Source: Gemmatimonadota bacterium
Lineage (GTDB): Bacteria; Latescibacterota; UBA2968; UBA8231
Length of the DNA stretch: 51,671 nt
Assembly (NCBI GenBank): GCA_018672475.1
Contig: JABHFS010000130.1
Location: forward strand, 1-51,671
Direction: 5' to 3'
Shown here: positions 18,955 through 27,192 of the stretch, piece after piece
Layout of the letters: every line of letters starts with the position of its first letter
Position numbering within the stretch: position 1 is the first letter of the stretch
Position numbers and translations under genes: made by a program
The notes under the pieces: model-generated
Databases searched by the model: none
Told to the model about the DNA's origin: nothing
The model's input: the letters and a program-made list of their open reading frames with translations, nothing else

Positions 18955-20895
18955 CTAGTAGGCGACGCCCACCGTGCCGAGGCGGACGAAGCGCTCGCGC
19001 TCGGCGTCGATGGCCACTCTGGCTAAGTAGATCCCCGGGGGCACGGTCCGGCCCCCGTCGTCGCGCCCGTCCCATGCCCAGGTAAAAGAGCCGCTGCTCG
19101 CCATGGCCGAAAACAAGGTGCGCACCCGGCGACCGCCTAGGTCGAGTATTTCGACGTCGATCTGTACGGGTTGTTGCAACTGCACGAGCGTATAGGAAAT
19201 ATCGGTCTGTTCGTTGGTCCCGTCCCCATTGGGGGTGACGATGCCGGGTTGGATCTGGAAGAAGGGCAGCAGGTTTTGCGCCGAAGCGGCCGTGGTCAAC
19301 ACCCGCAGGTTGTTGGTCATCACTGTGGGGTTGGCGTCGCCGGGCAATACTTTTTGCGGGGCCTCGTCGCTTTGCGTATCGAAGACCTGGGCGTTGAAAA
19401 AAGTAGCTTGCACGAAGACCTGGGCGTCAAAGACGATGCGCAGGTTGCCCTGGGATTGCGTCGTCTGTCTTTGCGAGGGGAAGAACAGGGTCAGGCTCTC
19501 GGGACCCTGGATGAGACTGTCGGGCACTATGGAGATGGGTGGGTTGCCGATGAAGAGCTCTTTGAATTGAGGTTCGGCCGGGGTGAAAATCTCGATGGCG
19601 TCGAAGCCGACGTCGGCTTCGCTGATATCCGCCCTGACATCGAAGGCGAACGTAGTGGGCGCGCCGGCGGGCACCTGGGGTTTGTTGCCTGGTGGACGGG
19701 GGTCTTCTAGTACGGAGATTTCGCCGATCAATTGCTGGGCCAGGGGCGGGATGGAATGCTCGACCGTGAGCGAGTTGACGCGGATGCCGTCGAGAATCGA
19801 GCGGCTATCGAGGCTGATCTCGACCTGAAAAAAACGGCGCGGGCTCGGTAGGTCGATCTGTTGGCCGGAATCGGCGAAAGGCGCTGACCACTCGCTCCAG
19901 TTGTCCTGGTCGTCTTCAACCGGGCCGCGGATATTCAGGCTCAGCCGGCCATAGTCGGATTCGGAGACTTCCTGCGTGTCGCCGGTAAAGACGTTGACGA
20001 TCTTGTAGAAGACCTCGGGCGTATCGTCGCGGCCGGTGCGCATGCGGATCGAAACTCGGGCGTCGGCGTCGGGTTCCGGGCCGATGCTGCCCTCTTGCTG
20101 GCGCAGGGTTTCGACCGCCCAAAACAGGCGGCTGAAGTTGGCTACTTCGCCGAGGTCGATAATATTGGAGAGATAGCGTCCGCCCGGGGGAAAACCGGCC
20201 CCGTAGACCTCGAACTCGGCAAGTTCAAACGGATTGGCCGAGGTCACGTTCAATTGCATATAGCGGACGAACTGCAGGGGGAAGCGTATGTCTGCAGTGT
20301 TTTCGTTGGTGAAGTCGACTTGTGTGAGCAGATTGTAGATCGGCAGGTTTTGCTGGTTGAAACGTACCCCGTCGTTGACTTGCAGTTTATAACTGCGGAT
20401 AAAGTCGTCGGCGTAGGGCCGGCCTCGGCTGTCGGTGCCCTCGGGACGCGGGAAGAACGCGATGCGGCTGACCGGGAAGCGGGTGCCTAGGTCAAAGAAG
20501 AAGGTCCGGCCGGCTTGCAGTACCCCGAAATCCTTGAAGCGGCTCTCACTGGAGGTCGCCGGGTCGTCGTCGACGAGCGGGAGATTGCTCTGTTTGAAGG
20601 GCACGTTGTCCCATACCCGGGCTTCGGCCGTTTCGCTGACGAAGTCTTGCGGGAAGCCCTCGGACCAGTTCAGTTGCCCGACGATATTGTCGTTTGGGTT
20701 GAAGCCGACCAGTTGAATGGCCCCAGGCGTGTCGAAGCTTATCGCGGTGGAGTTCAGTTCGTTGTCGCGCCAGGAAAGACCTCCGTCGCCCAATTGCCAC
20801 TGCAGGACTTCACCCTGTGCGGCCGTGGCCAAGCAGACGACCGCGATGAACGCGGTGAATGCAGGGGTGAAAGATTTGAATATTTGTGCGCGCAT
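18955..20895 (-). CDS. Secreted discoidin-like surface protein with FlgD-like C-terminus
   Basis: The start is ATG at 20895, not the in-frame ATG 66 bases upstream, because GAGGGAG stands directly before it and the signal peptide then lies at residues 1-29 (FTAFIAVVCLATAAQG). The protein is 646 aa. Discoidin-like features include LVDDDPATSSE, FFFDLGTRFPVSRIAFFPRP and FVRYMQLNVTS. A middle block MRTGRDDTPEVFYK and WSEWSAPFADSGQQIDLPSP is nearly repeated in the paralogue at 33960-35996 (RTGRDDTPTAYFG, NWSFWSLPLTESGQ). The tail VTPNGDGTNEQTDISYTL with VPPGIYLARVAID is FlgD-like and ends in VGVAY. It is separated from the next gene by 66 bases. It is likely an exported surface component; the ligand is unknown. 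Confidence 0.72.
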   Translation of the reverse strand: MRAQIFKSFTPAFTAFIAVVCLATAAQGEVLQWQLGDGGLSWRDNELNSTAISFDTPGAIQLVGFNPNDNIVGQLNWSEGFPQDFVSETAEARVWDNVPFKQSNLPLVDDDPATSSESRFKDFGVLQAGRTFFFDLGTRFPVSRIAFFPRPEGTDSRGRPYADDFIRSYKLQVNDGVRFNQQNLPIYNLLTQVDFTNENTADIRFPLQFVRYMQLNVTSANPFELAEFEVYGAGFPPGGRYLSNIIDLGEVANFSRLFWAVETLRQQEGSIGPEPDADARVSIRMRTGRDDTPEVFYKIVNVFTGDTQEVSESDYGRLSLNIRGPVEDDQDNWSEWSAPFADSGQQIDLPSPRRFFQVEISLDSRSILDGIRVNSLTVEHSIPPLAQQLIGEISVLEDPRPPGNKPQVPAGAPTTFAFDVRADISEADVGFDAIEIFTPAEPQFKELFIGNPPISIVPDSLIQGPESLTLFFPSQRQTTQSQGNLRIVFDAQVFVQATFFNAQVFDTQSDEAPQKVLPGDANPTVMTNNLRVLTTAASAQNLLPFFQIQPGIVTPNGDGTNEQTDISYTLVQLQQPVQIDVEILDLGGRRVRTLFSAMASSGSFTWAWDGRDDGGRTVPPGIYLARVAIDAERERFVRLGTVGVAY

Positions 20896-20986
20896 CTTTC
20901 TCCCTCGGACGGGGATATTTGGGGATTTTGTGGAATATAGCATATTAACGTGCTCGGCCAAAATTTCGTTTCATGTGCGCTATTGG

Positions 20987-21022
20987 GTGGATCAACCCCA
21001 AAAAGTGGATCAACCCCAAAAA
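20987..21022 (-). repeat. 18-base tandem duplication over a stop codon
   Basis: GTGGATCAACCCCAAAAA is present at 20987-21004 and again from 21005. The second copy contains the stop of the DUF6785-type gene (TCA, 21010-21012). The duplication therefore repeats the last codons and the stop, and leaves the protein end unchanged. Confidence 0.85.
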
Positions 21023-22977
21023 ATCACATTGCCGTCCATGCCGGCAAAGTGGTCGATAAAGAGAAAAACGCCGCCGGGCGCGATGTGGCCGGCGATCATG
21101 CCCATAAAAAAAGGCCGCGTCTTGCGATAGAGCGCCACGCCGCCGTAGCGTAAGACGACTACCTTGATTAACCAGGCCAGGAACATGTTGAACCAAAGGT
21201 GGTCCATGATAACGGTCGGGCCGATGGGATAGCCGAGAGGGTGCAGCGGCCACCAGAGATAATACCAGCGCGCCAACATCAGCAGCAGCATGATCGCGGC
21301 GCCGATCCCGGTATCGACCCAACCCGCTATATGCGGTTCGCTGGGGCTGCGGATCAGGGCGGCGGCGTAATTGTAGAAACCGTGCTGGCCCCCGGGAATT
21401 TTCAGGTTGAGTGCCCCGTAGGAATAGCTCAGTTCCATGACCACCCACATCGATGAGACCAGACCGATGGCCATGGCCAGCAGCATCACCCAGAACAGCG
21501 GCCGTTTGGATCCGCCAAACCCCTCGCCCAATTTGAGGCTGTTGGCGGCCGAGGTCATTGCGAAACTGCGCACACCGGTCCAGAAATAGGTTGTCGCGAG
21601 TACGACCAGCCCGTGCGCGCCGATAGCCGAGGAACCCACGGCGGAGATGACGATGGCGGCGGGCCCGACGGGGACCGAACCGTCCGAAAGGCCGCCTTCG
21701 GCAATCAGACGGGTAAATCCGACAAAGAGCGCTGCTGCGGTAAAGAGAAAGGCCAGGCCGACCCAGACCGGAAGACCGGCCAACGACAACCACAGTACCA
21801 TTATTAGACCGCTGCCCAATAACAGGAAAACCGCGGTCCGATAGGAAAGTATCTCGTCGGAGTCGTCGACGGTCGAATCGCCGAGGAAGGCTTTGCGGCA
21901 AACGGCTGCTAGATGTTTGCGGGCGGCGAATAGCCCGAAAAGAAATAGCACTAGCATGCCGCCCATCGACTGGTGCACGAGGATTGGGTTGACGATGGCG
22001 TGCCCGCCGCCCAGCGTTTCCGAACTCGTGATACCTAGGACGCCGAAGCTGGTGCGCAGGGCGTTGGCGAAAAGATTGAAGAACCACAGACTGAAGGCGA
22101 TCTCGGTCTTGAGAAAATAGAAGAAGCCCAGAATATTGAAACGGAACTTGAATTGCAATTCCGATATGCCGTCGAAGACCGGCAAAATAAAGTGGATGGG
22201 GTCGACATCCGTGGCGACGGGCACCATTTCGGGAAAGTAGTTGTGCACTCCGTGTAGAGTGCCCCAAATCGCCGGGATGGCGAAACCGATCCACATCACC
22301 GGGTTTTTGAAGAAGGGTGCGACGCGTTGCCCACCAGCACCTTCTTCGGTCACGGCCATCGGTACCTGGACTAGCGGGTAGGTCAAGCGCTCGTGCTCGT
22401 TCCACTGCCTGCGCAGAATGACCATCATAGAGATCATCGCTAGGAACATCGCCCAGATGAAGGGGGCCCAACTCAAAAAGAGCGGCAGCCAGGCGGCCCA
22501 GGGGACGGGCTGGCCCTGTTCCAGGCCCTCGTAGAAGGGCTGCATCAGTCGGGCGTCGTGCGGCTGCAACCAGTCGGCGATATAGGGCTGGATCAGGTTG
22601 CGCCAGTCGTTTTCGGGGGTGGCGTAATAAAAGGGGGTGAGGATCGTGCCTATAAACCGGCCGGCGAAAAGGATTGGCAATGGCGAGGCCATCACCATCA
22701 TGATGTAGATAAGCAGCAGTTCGCCGCGGTTCAGCCCCGCACGCGGTGTCGCCAGTTTGAGCAGCGGGTTGATCAGGCCAGCCAGGACGAGCAGCAGGAA
22801 CAAGGCTCCGACGGTGCTGGTGCCCAGCGTCATATAGGAACCGCGCAGATAGAATACGCCGTAGGCGTCGCCGGCAGCGACGACAAAGGTGAACAGACAA
22901 CCGAGCAGAATCGCTTTGGGAGTAAAGGCGGACGGGCGATTGGCGGTGTCCGCGTCGCGTTCGTCCGGCGATGGCAA
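21010..22977 (-). CDS. DUF6785/DUF6784 polytopic membrane protein (transporter-like)
   Basis: The start is TTG at 22977, three bases after the stop of the upstream gene; no ATG or GTG lies closer to the first membrane helix. The 655-aa protein has about 14 hydrophobic segments, the first at residues 22-40. It contains NEHERLTYPLVQVPMAV, EGGLSDGSVPVGPAA and, near the C-terminus, WWPLHPLGYPIGPT then LAWLIKVVVLRYGG and RPFFMGMIAGH. This pattern is that of the DUF6785 protein with C-terminal DUF6784, which remotely resembles oligopeptide transporters. These proteins are common in Planctomycetes- and Latescibacteria-like genomes next to secreted proteins. I infer a transport or export role for the operon; nothing in the sequence names a substrate. 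Confidence 0.7.
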   Translation of the reverse strand: MPSPDERDADTANRPSAFTPKAILLGCLFTFVVAAGDAYGVFYLRGSYMTLGTSTVGALFLLLVLAGLINPLLKLATPRAGLNRGELLLIYIMMVMASPLPILFAGRFIGTILTPFYYATPENDWRNLIQPYIADWLQPHDARLMQPFYEGLEQGQPVPWAAWLPLFLSWAPFIWAMFLAMISMMVILRRQWNEHERLTYPLVQVPMAVTEEGAGGQRVAPFFKNPVMWIGFAIPAIWGTLHGVHNYFPEMVPVATDVDPIHFILPVFDGISELQFKFRFNILGFFYFLKTEIAFSLWFFNLFANALRTSFGVLGITSSETLGGGHAIVNPILVHQSMGGMLVLFLFGLFAARKHLAAVCRKAFLGDSTVDDSDEILSYRTAVFLLLGSGLIMVLWLSLAGLPVWVGLAFLFTAAALFVGFTRLIAEGGLSDGSVPVGPAAIVISAVGSSAIGAHGLVVLATTYFWTGVRSFAMTSAANSLKLGEGFGGSKRPLFWVMLLAMAIGLVSSMWVVMELSYSYGALNLKIPGGQHGFYNYAAALIRSPSEPHIAGWVDTGIGAAIMLLLMLARWYYLWWPLHPLGYPIGPTVIMDHLWFNMFLAWLIKVVVLRYGGVALYRKTRPFFMGMIAGHIAPGGVFLFIDHFAGMDGNVIFWG

Positions 22978-22980
22978 GGA

Positions 22981-25617
22981 TCAACTGCTTCCGGTGGCGG
23001 CGAAGATGCGCACGAAGACGATCGATTGTTTCTGGGTTTCCCCCTGGAAGAATTTGCGTTCGAGCAGGAAACCCGAGTTCAGGGTCAATTCGTAGCCCTG
23101 ATACGACGACACGTTGGTGAGCAGGGTCGAGAAAACAAGGCTGCGGAAGTCTTCGATGAAACTCGGCGAGGCCTCAGCCGGTTGCTCGGCGAGGTTGGCG
23201 AAATTGCTGAATTCGACGCCGAAATCCACCCACATCTTCGGCAGGATCGAGTACTGGCCGATGAAGAACAGGCTTTCGGTCAATTCGTTGGTCTTGAGGG
23301 CGCTAGGCGAGGTGGGAGTCTCGCGCTGGTACATGCTCTTCCACTTGGGCCAGAGCGTGAGTCGGTCGTTTGGTCGGATGGCGTAGTCGGCCTTGTTGAT
23401 CAGGCCGAAGAACGAGCGGTCGCGTTTGAGGTTGGCTTGTGCGCCCTGTTGCTTGAAGGTCTCGTATTTGAGTTTGCCCGAGATATTGAGATTGCTGACG
23501 CGTGAATAACGGGCTTTCATAAACAGGGTGTTGGCGAACGTGTCCTGGTTGTCCAGGGGGTCGGTAAAATCGGTCAGGCCGATGGGGTCTTCCCAGACGA
23601 TGCGGTCCTCGGGGATATCGTCTGCAACTAATTTGGCGTGTTGGAATAGCGAGATATCGAGCCCCGGATAGGACTTTTGCAGGGTGAACAGGCTGTAGTA
23701 GGAGCGAGCCTGACGGTCGCTGCTGAGCTGGTCTTCGGACAGCCGACCAATGGTGAATTGGCTACTCTCGGTGATTTTGAAGCCGCCATAGGTGTTGTAC
23801 CCGCGATGGTCGCGCTCGTAGGGATAATCGGCGAGGCGGTCGTCCTCGAAACGGTCGATGAGCGTATTGTTGTTCATGTCCATGCCGAAGAGAAACTTGG
23901 GCGGGTCGACTAGGTAGCGCAGGAAGGGCTCGGCGTAGTCGGGGCGGTTGTTCTGGTTCTGGTTGAAGTCGGAGATGAAATCGTTGTTCTCGTCGAGGCC
24001 GGGGAAAATGTCGGTGTCGCGGCCGACCGAACCCGATCCGCTCAAACCCTGGCTCTGGCGGAAGCGCTGCCAGTCGGCGAAGCGATCCTGGTCGTCGTTG
24101 TCGTCGACGAATTCGAAGAGGTTCTGGGTTTTGCTGGCGTAGTCTATAACGCCGCCCGGATCGGCGATGAAGGCCCGGGTGCTGTAATCGGGGTCCATGG
24201 TGAAGGCCTCGCCGTAGGCGAAAAAGGGATACTGCTGGTACGAGGCGGTCACATAGCCGGCTTCGGCCGTTTCCTTGTTGGCGGGCAGTTTGCGAAAGTT
24301 CTGGTTTGGGAAACGGCGGAAGCGCCGGTTGAGCACGTATTCGGCGCGCAGGTCGAAGTGGGCGAGGTTAATCAGCTCGATGTCCATGCCGATCACTTCG
24401 TGCGCGGTGGGCAGGCCATACGAGTAGCGCACGAAGGTTTGATTGGAGCCGTCGGTGATTTCGCCGCTGGCTTGTGCTACCGGTAAAAAGACCTGTTCGC
24501 CGCGGGCGTTGGTCTGCAGGTTAGAGGCGATCTCGATGCGGTAGTCGTTTGATACTACGAGTTCGAATTCCAGTGCCTGCGCCTCGCGGAAGGTGCCTAC
24601 TTTTTCGGTTGGGCTGAAGTCGTTGCGGATATCGTAAATGAGCTCGATGGCATCGGATCCGCTGACCTCCAGAATGCCCGCGCGACGCACGCCGCCGCGC
24701 ACCAAGGGAACGATTTCCGGATGCAATTCGCCGTCGATGACTACTTGGTCAACGAAGAAGGAGGCTCCGGTGGCGTCCGACTCGGGTGAGTCGTCGACGA
24801 TGCGGATGATCACGCGTTCGACATTGCCCGTATTTTGCGGTCCGGTTAGCACGCCTTTTAGCGAGTTGTCGCCGATGCTCAATTCGCTGCTGGTATTGGA
24901 GACGTTGACCCAGGTCAGGCCGATCTTGGCGAAGTCGCCGACTTGCGAGACGCCGCGCGCGCCCAAAAGCCGGGTGGTGTTTTCGATGGTCGAGGCGCCG
25001 CCGGCTTCGTTGAGCGCGGTGTATCCGGGTGCGTTGAGTCTTGAGCCGAGTAGCGTTAGTGCGTATTTATCGGAGAGAAAATCCCACTGCAGCCCGTTGA
25101 AGGTCGGCTTGGAAAAGGTCAGGGGGGTCAGCGTGGTGCGGATGGCCTCGCCGATGGTTAGGGAGGTGTGAAACTGACCGTGGCTGGCCGACGAGATGAC
25201 CAGGCTGTCGAACCACCGGCTGAAGCGGGTTCCTTTTAAGAGGGCGCTGCCCTGGCGCAGGGGGCTGGTCTCGGACCAGTCGTAGATGACCCAACCGCGA
25301 TTGATATAGTCGCCGAAGAGATTGTAGTTGCGGGTGCCTTCGAGTTGGGTATTGACATAGCGCGCGTAGTTGTCGCGCGCGTAATTGCTGTATTCCCAGC
25401 CGCGCCATTGATATTCGTAATACAGATTCTGCGGCAAGAACCATTTGCGGCGGTTGGGCACTAGGGCGCCGGGGGTAATACGCACCCCGCGGATCGCCGG
25501 CTCTTCGACGGGGCGGAAGCCGGTCGATAGCTGGGCGATGGCTGTAGACTCCAGGAGAATGAAAAGACACCACATGAATAGGATGGGTAGCCTATTGCGA
25601 ATTCTCTTTAGCCCCAT
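22981..25617 (-). CDS. Large outer-membrane-type protein with EF-hand-like loops
   Basis: The start is ATG at 25617 (MGLKRIRNRLPILFMWC), preferred over an upstream in-frame ATG because GGAG lies 8 bases away and a signal peptide (1-29, ending TAIAQ) follows. The protein is 878 aa and rich in alternating aromatic/polar strands such as RRFRRFPNQNFRKLP and FMKARYSRVSNLNISGKLKY, ending in GVEFSNFA and a strand-rich tail. This suggests an outer-membrane beta-barrel. Two calcium-type loops occur: LDENNDFISDFNQ and MDMNNNTLIDRFEDD. I do not recognise a named family. It is the first large gene of the minus-strand operon with the DUF6785 protein and two FlgD-tailed proteins, so a role in their display or secretion is possible but unproven. 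Confidence 0.6.
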   Translation of the reverse strand: MGLKRIRNRLPILFMWCLFILLESTAIAQLSTGFRPVEEPAIRGVRITPGALVPNRRKWFLPQNLYYEYQWRGWEYSNYARDNYARYVNTQLEGTRNYNLFGDYINRGWVIYDWSETSPLRQGSALLKGTRFSRWFDSLVISSASHGQFHTSLTIGEAIRTTLTPLTFSKPTFNGLQWDFLSDKYALTLLGSRLNAPGYTALNEAGGASTIENTTRLLGARGVSQVGDFAKIGLTWVNVSNTSSELSIGDNSLKGVLTGPQNTGNVERVIIRIVDDSPESDATGASFFVDQVVIDGELHPEIVPLVRGGVRRAGILEVSGSDAIELIYDIRNDFSPTEKVGTFREAQALEFELVVSNDYRIEIASNLQTNARGEQVFLPVAQASGEITDGSNQTFVRYSYGLPTAHEVIGMDIELINLAHFDLRAEYVLNRRFRRFPNQNFRKLPANKETAEAGYVTASYQQYPFFAYGEAFTMDPDYSTRAFIADPGGVIDYASKTQNLFEFVDDNDDQDRFADWQRFRQSQGLSGSGSVGRDTDIFPGLDENNDFISDFNQNQNNRPDYAEPFLRYLVDPPKFLFGMDMNNNTLIDRFEDDRLADYPYERDHRGYNTYGGFKITESSQFTIGRLSEDQLSSDRQARSYYSLFTLQKSYPGLDISLFQHAKLVADDIPEDRIVWEDPIGLTDFTDPLDNQDTFANTLFMKARYSRVSNLNISGKLKYETFKQQGAQANLKRDRSFFGLINKADYAIRPNDRLTLWPKWKSMYQRETPTSPSALKTNELTESLFFIGQYSILPKMWVDFGVEFSNFANLAEQPAEASPSFIEDFRSLVFSTLLTNVSSYQGYELTLNSGFLLERKFFQGETQKQSIVFVRIFAATGSS

Positions 25618-25714
25618 GTTGCCATCTCCAGAAATAGGGTAATGCCCGGTAGTGGACCCCAAACGCAAGGATTTAACTCGCTGTGTATATAGTTCAGGCG
25701 AATATAAGTCGTTC

Positions 25715-26032
25715 TCATGCTCGACCAAACTGCTGGATCCTGGCCTGTTGCGGCTGTTCACAATCGGGTATTAACTGTCCACGCCGGCGCATTTGCTGGT
25801 AATGTCGGACACATAATCCCTTGGCGACAAAGGGAGTATTGCAGTTAACTACACTACAGTCCGGTGCGCTGCATGTGCTTTTCGCCGCGACTTTGTATTC
25901 ACGCTCGGGCGTCAGGCGACCGTAGCGGCGAATTTGCTGATAGTGACGGGGGCAATGGCCTCTGCTCACGGCTTTTTTGGCGCAGTTGGGAGCGGAGCAA
26001 GTCTTATTGAGCGTGGTTTTAGTTGATGACAT
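25715..26032 (-). CDS. Small protein with two Cys/His knuckle repeats
   Basis: This 105-aa basic protein consists of two copies of one module: CSAPNCAKKAVSRGHCPRHY followed by QQIRRYGRL (about 12-40), and CSAPDC with CNTPFVAKGLCVRHY and QQMRRRGQL (about 54-88). Each has C-x4-C, then G-x-C-x2-H-Y-Q-Q-x-R-R-x-G, an arrangement expected to bind zinc and often seen in small phage- or HNH-associated proteins. Two linked copies with conserved basic ends suggest nucleic-acid binding. The ATG at 26032 has no strong Shine-Dalgarno. A sigma54-type promoter lies 42-57 bases upstream, making this the first gene of the likely operon containing the outer-membrane-type and surface proteins. The function is unknown. 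Confidence 0.7.
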   Translation of the reverse strand: MSSTKTTLNKTCSAPNCAKKAVSRGHCPRHYQQIRRYGRLTPEREYKVAAKSTCSAPDCSVVNCNTPFVAKGLCVRHYQQMRRRGQLIPDCEQPQQARIQQFGRA

Positions 26033-26073
26033 TGTATGCTCGTGCAGTATCGGGATACATATTAGTTGATTAC

Positions 26074-26089
26074 TGCAAACCGTGTGCCA
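26074..26089 (-). promoter_or_regulatory. Sigma54 (-24/-12) promoter, locus A
   Basis: On the minus strand the sequence reads TGGCAC-ACGGT-TTGCA, matching the sigma54 consensus with the invariant GG and GC at the right distance. Transcription should start near 26062, about 30 bases before the Cys/His-knuckle gene. Paired activator-type dyads lie 176 bp upstream (26266-26303). Confidence 0.8.
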
Positions 26090-26168
26090 GTGGTAAATCC
26101 CTTTGTCTTTTTCTCATAAATTGGTGTTTTATAACAGTTATGTGTAAATGTCAGCGCCAACGCAATAT

Positions 26169-26203
26169 CAGGTATTGATATGGGCAAACGTGAAAAATCA
26201 CGC
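26169..26203 (-). repeat. 35-base element shared by loci A and B (copy A)
   Basis: CAGGTATTGAT, GCAAA, GAAAAAT and ACGC occur in the same order here and at 28526-28560, with 29 of 35 positions identical. Both copies sit at the same distance from the primary dyad and the sigma54 promoter. The minus strand carries TATCAA-TACC-TGA, one base from the IHF consensus; IHF often bends DNA between activator sites and sigma54 promoters. Confidence 0.7.
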
Positions 26204-26204
26204 C
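26187..26204. promoter_or_regulatory. Secondary activator-type dyad, locus A
   Basis: AACGTGA-AAAA-TCACGCC keeps the CGTGA/TCACG core of the primary dyads with a 4-base centre. Its centre is 79 bp from that of the primary dyad at 26266. Confidence 0.55.
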
Positions 26205-26265
26205 CTGACTTTCAGTATATTCAAATAGATACAATAATAACAATAAGTTGTGATTATATTTTCAT

Positions 26266-26303
26266 TGCGCGAGTTGTCACGCAGTGCGCGAATTGTCACG
26301 CAG
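26266..26303. promoter_or_regulatory. Two tandem activator-type dyads (19-base repeat), locus A
   Basis: TGCGCGAGTTGTCACGCAG (26266-26284) is followed directly by TGCGCGAATTGTCACGCAG (26285-26303), one mismatch apart. Each is a dyad TGCGCGA-N4-TCACGCA. The same dyad recurs beside the sigma54 activator gene at 28622 and 32169. Confidence 0.75.
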
Positions 26304-26343
26304 TGCAGTAAGTTCTCTCCGGCTTCTTTGTGCGGCCGCCCGA

Positions 26344-27150
26344 TCATGGGCTCAATTCCACGATTTCTCGCGCGGCGATGTCTTTTTTGTGGGTATAGTG
26401 CGCCGTTTCGAGTAACTCGCGGGTTTCGGGCGTCAGCCGCTCTTTGATCGTCTCCGGAATGGGACCTTCCTGGCGATGGTGTGGCCGGTAGCGCAGCGTC
26501 AGCACTCGGCGCTGGCGGCCGGCGGCTTTCCAGGGCAGGACCCCGTGGGTCAAAGCTTCGGGCATAACTACGACATCCCCGGCCGCGGGCGTGATATTGA
26601 TGACCCCCGGCGGGACTTCCCCTTCGATGCGCCCCTGGGAAAATAGCTGCGGCGGCCGGTCGAACTGGCTTTTGTGCGAACCCGGTACAACCAATAGCCC
26701 GCCATCACCGGGATGCACATCGTCCAGATAGGGAAAGGCTACAAAGTCGTCGCAGTAGATACGGCCCTGGCGTATCTCGTAGCGGGCGCTCTCAAAACCG
26801 TAGTCTTCGCGGGCGGAGTGCAGCGGCACCGCCGCGGTGTGCCCATTGGGATCGTCGACCATCAAGGTGCCGCTGGCGAGCATGGGTTTGCCGTTGGTCA
26901 GTTCCAGTACGATGGGCCAGACGGCGGGCAGAAAGGCCAGTTTTTCCAGCGCCCGATCGAAGGCGAAGCCGTGCGCAAAGCCCTTGCGATTTTCTGAAGC
27001 GCCGAAATCCGGCGGCAGGTCTTCGGCAACGCTGCCGATATAGCGGTTGGCGGCCTCAGAAGCCGCGTCCAGTTCTTTCGGGGTCAGCACGTTTTTCAGA
27101 TGCAGAAAACCGCATAGATCAAAAAGGTAACGTTGTTCTTCAGTCATCAT
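26344..27150 (-). CDS. Phytanoyl-CoA dioxygenase (PhyH) family protein
   Basis: This 268-aa protein has the double-stranded beta-helix core of PhyH-type Fe(II)/2-oxoglutarate oxygenases. The family hallmark is YLDDVHPGDGGLLVVPGSHK (141-160), followed by a distal metal histidine in EALTHGVLPW (H202) and an arginine-rich strand (RQRRVLTLR) likely to bind 2-oxoglutarate. The first metal site is not a clear H-x-D: H111 is followed by SARED, so the iron site may be atypical for this subgroup. PhyH proteins hydroxylate small organic substrates; the substrate here is unknown. The gene follows the GH109-like pseudogene by 42 bases, and the two may share the sigma54-like promoter at 28432-28447. The start is ATG at 27150, with ATG at 27147 as the alternative. 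Confidence 0.82.
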   Translation of the reverse strand: MMTEEQRYLFDLCGFLHLKNVLTPKELDAASEAANRYIGSVAEDLPPDFGASENRKGFAHGFAFDRALEKLAFLPAVWPIVLELTNGKPMLASGTLMVDDPNGHTAAVPLHSAREDYGFESARYEIRQGRIYCDDFVAFPYLDDVHPGDGGLLVVPGSHKSQFDRPPQLFSQGRIEGEVPPGVINITPAAGDVVVMPEALTHGVLPWKAAGRQRRVLTLRYRPHHRQEGPIPETIKERLTPETRELLETAHYTHKKDIAAREIVELSP

Positions 27151-27192
27151 CGCGAGTCTTGCCTTTAGTTCGAGTAGTGAATTTACACACTG

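Noticed and set aside
20945..22984. A 679-codon open frame on the minus strand overlapping the whole DUF6785 gene
   Set aside because: Its translation is Arg/Pro/His-rich without domains, while the overlapping frame has clear membrane helices and the DUF6784 motifs; it is a high-GC shadow frame.
22558..23505. A 315-codon open frame on the plus strand
   Set aside because: It lies antisense to two well-supported genes and its product is compositionally biased with no family motif.
26187..26303. Helical phasing of primary and secondary dyads
   Set aside because: The centre-to-centre distance of 78-79 bp is about 7.5 helical turns, so same-face binding is not supported although the distance itself is conserved.
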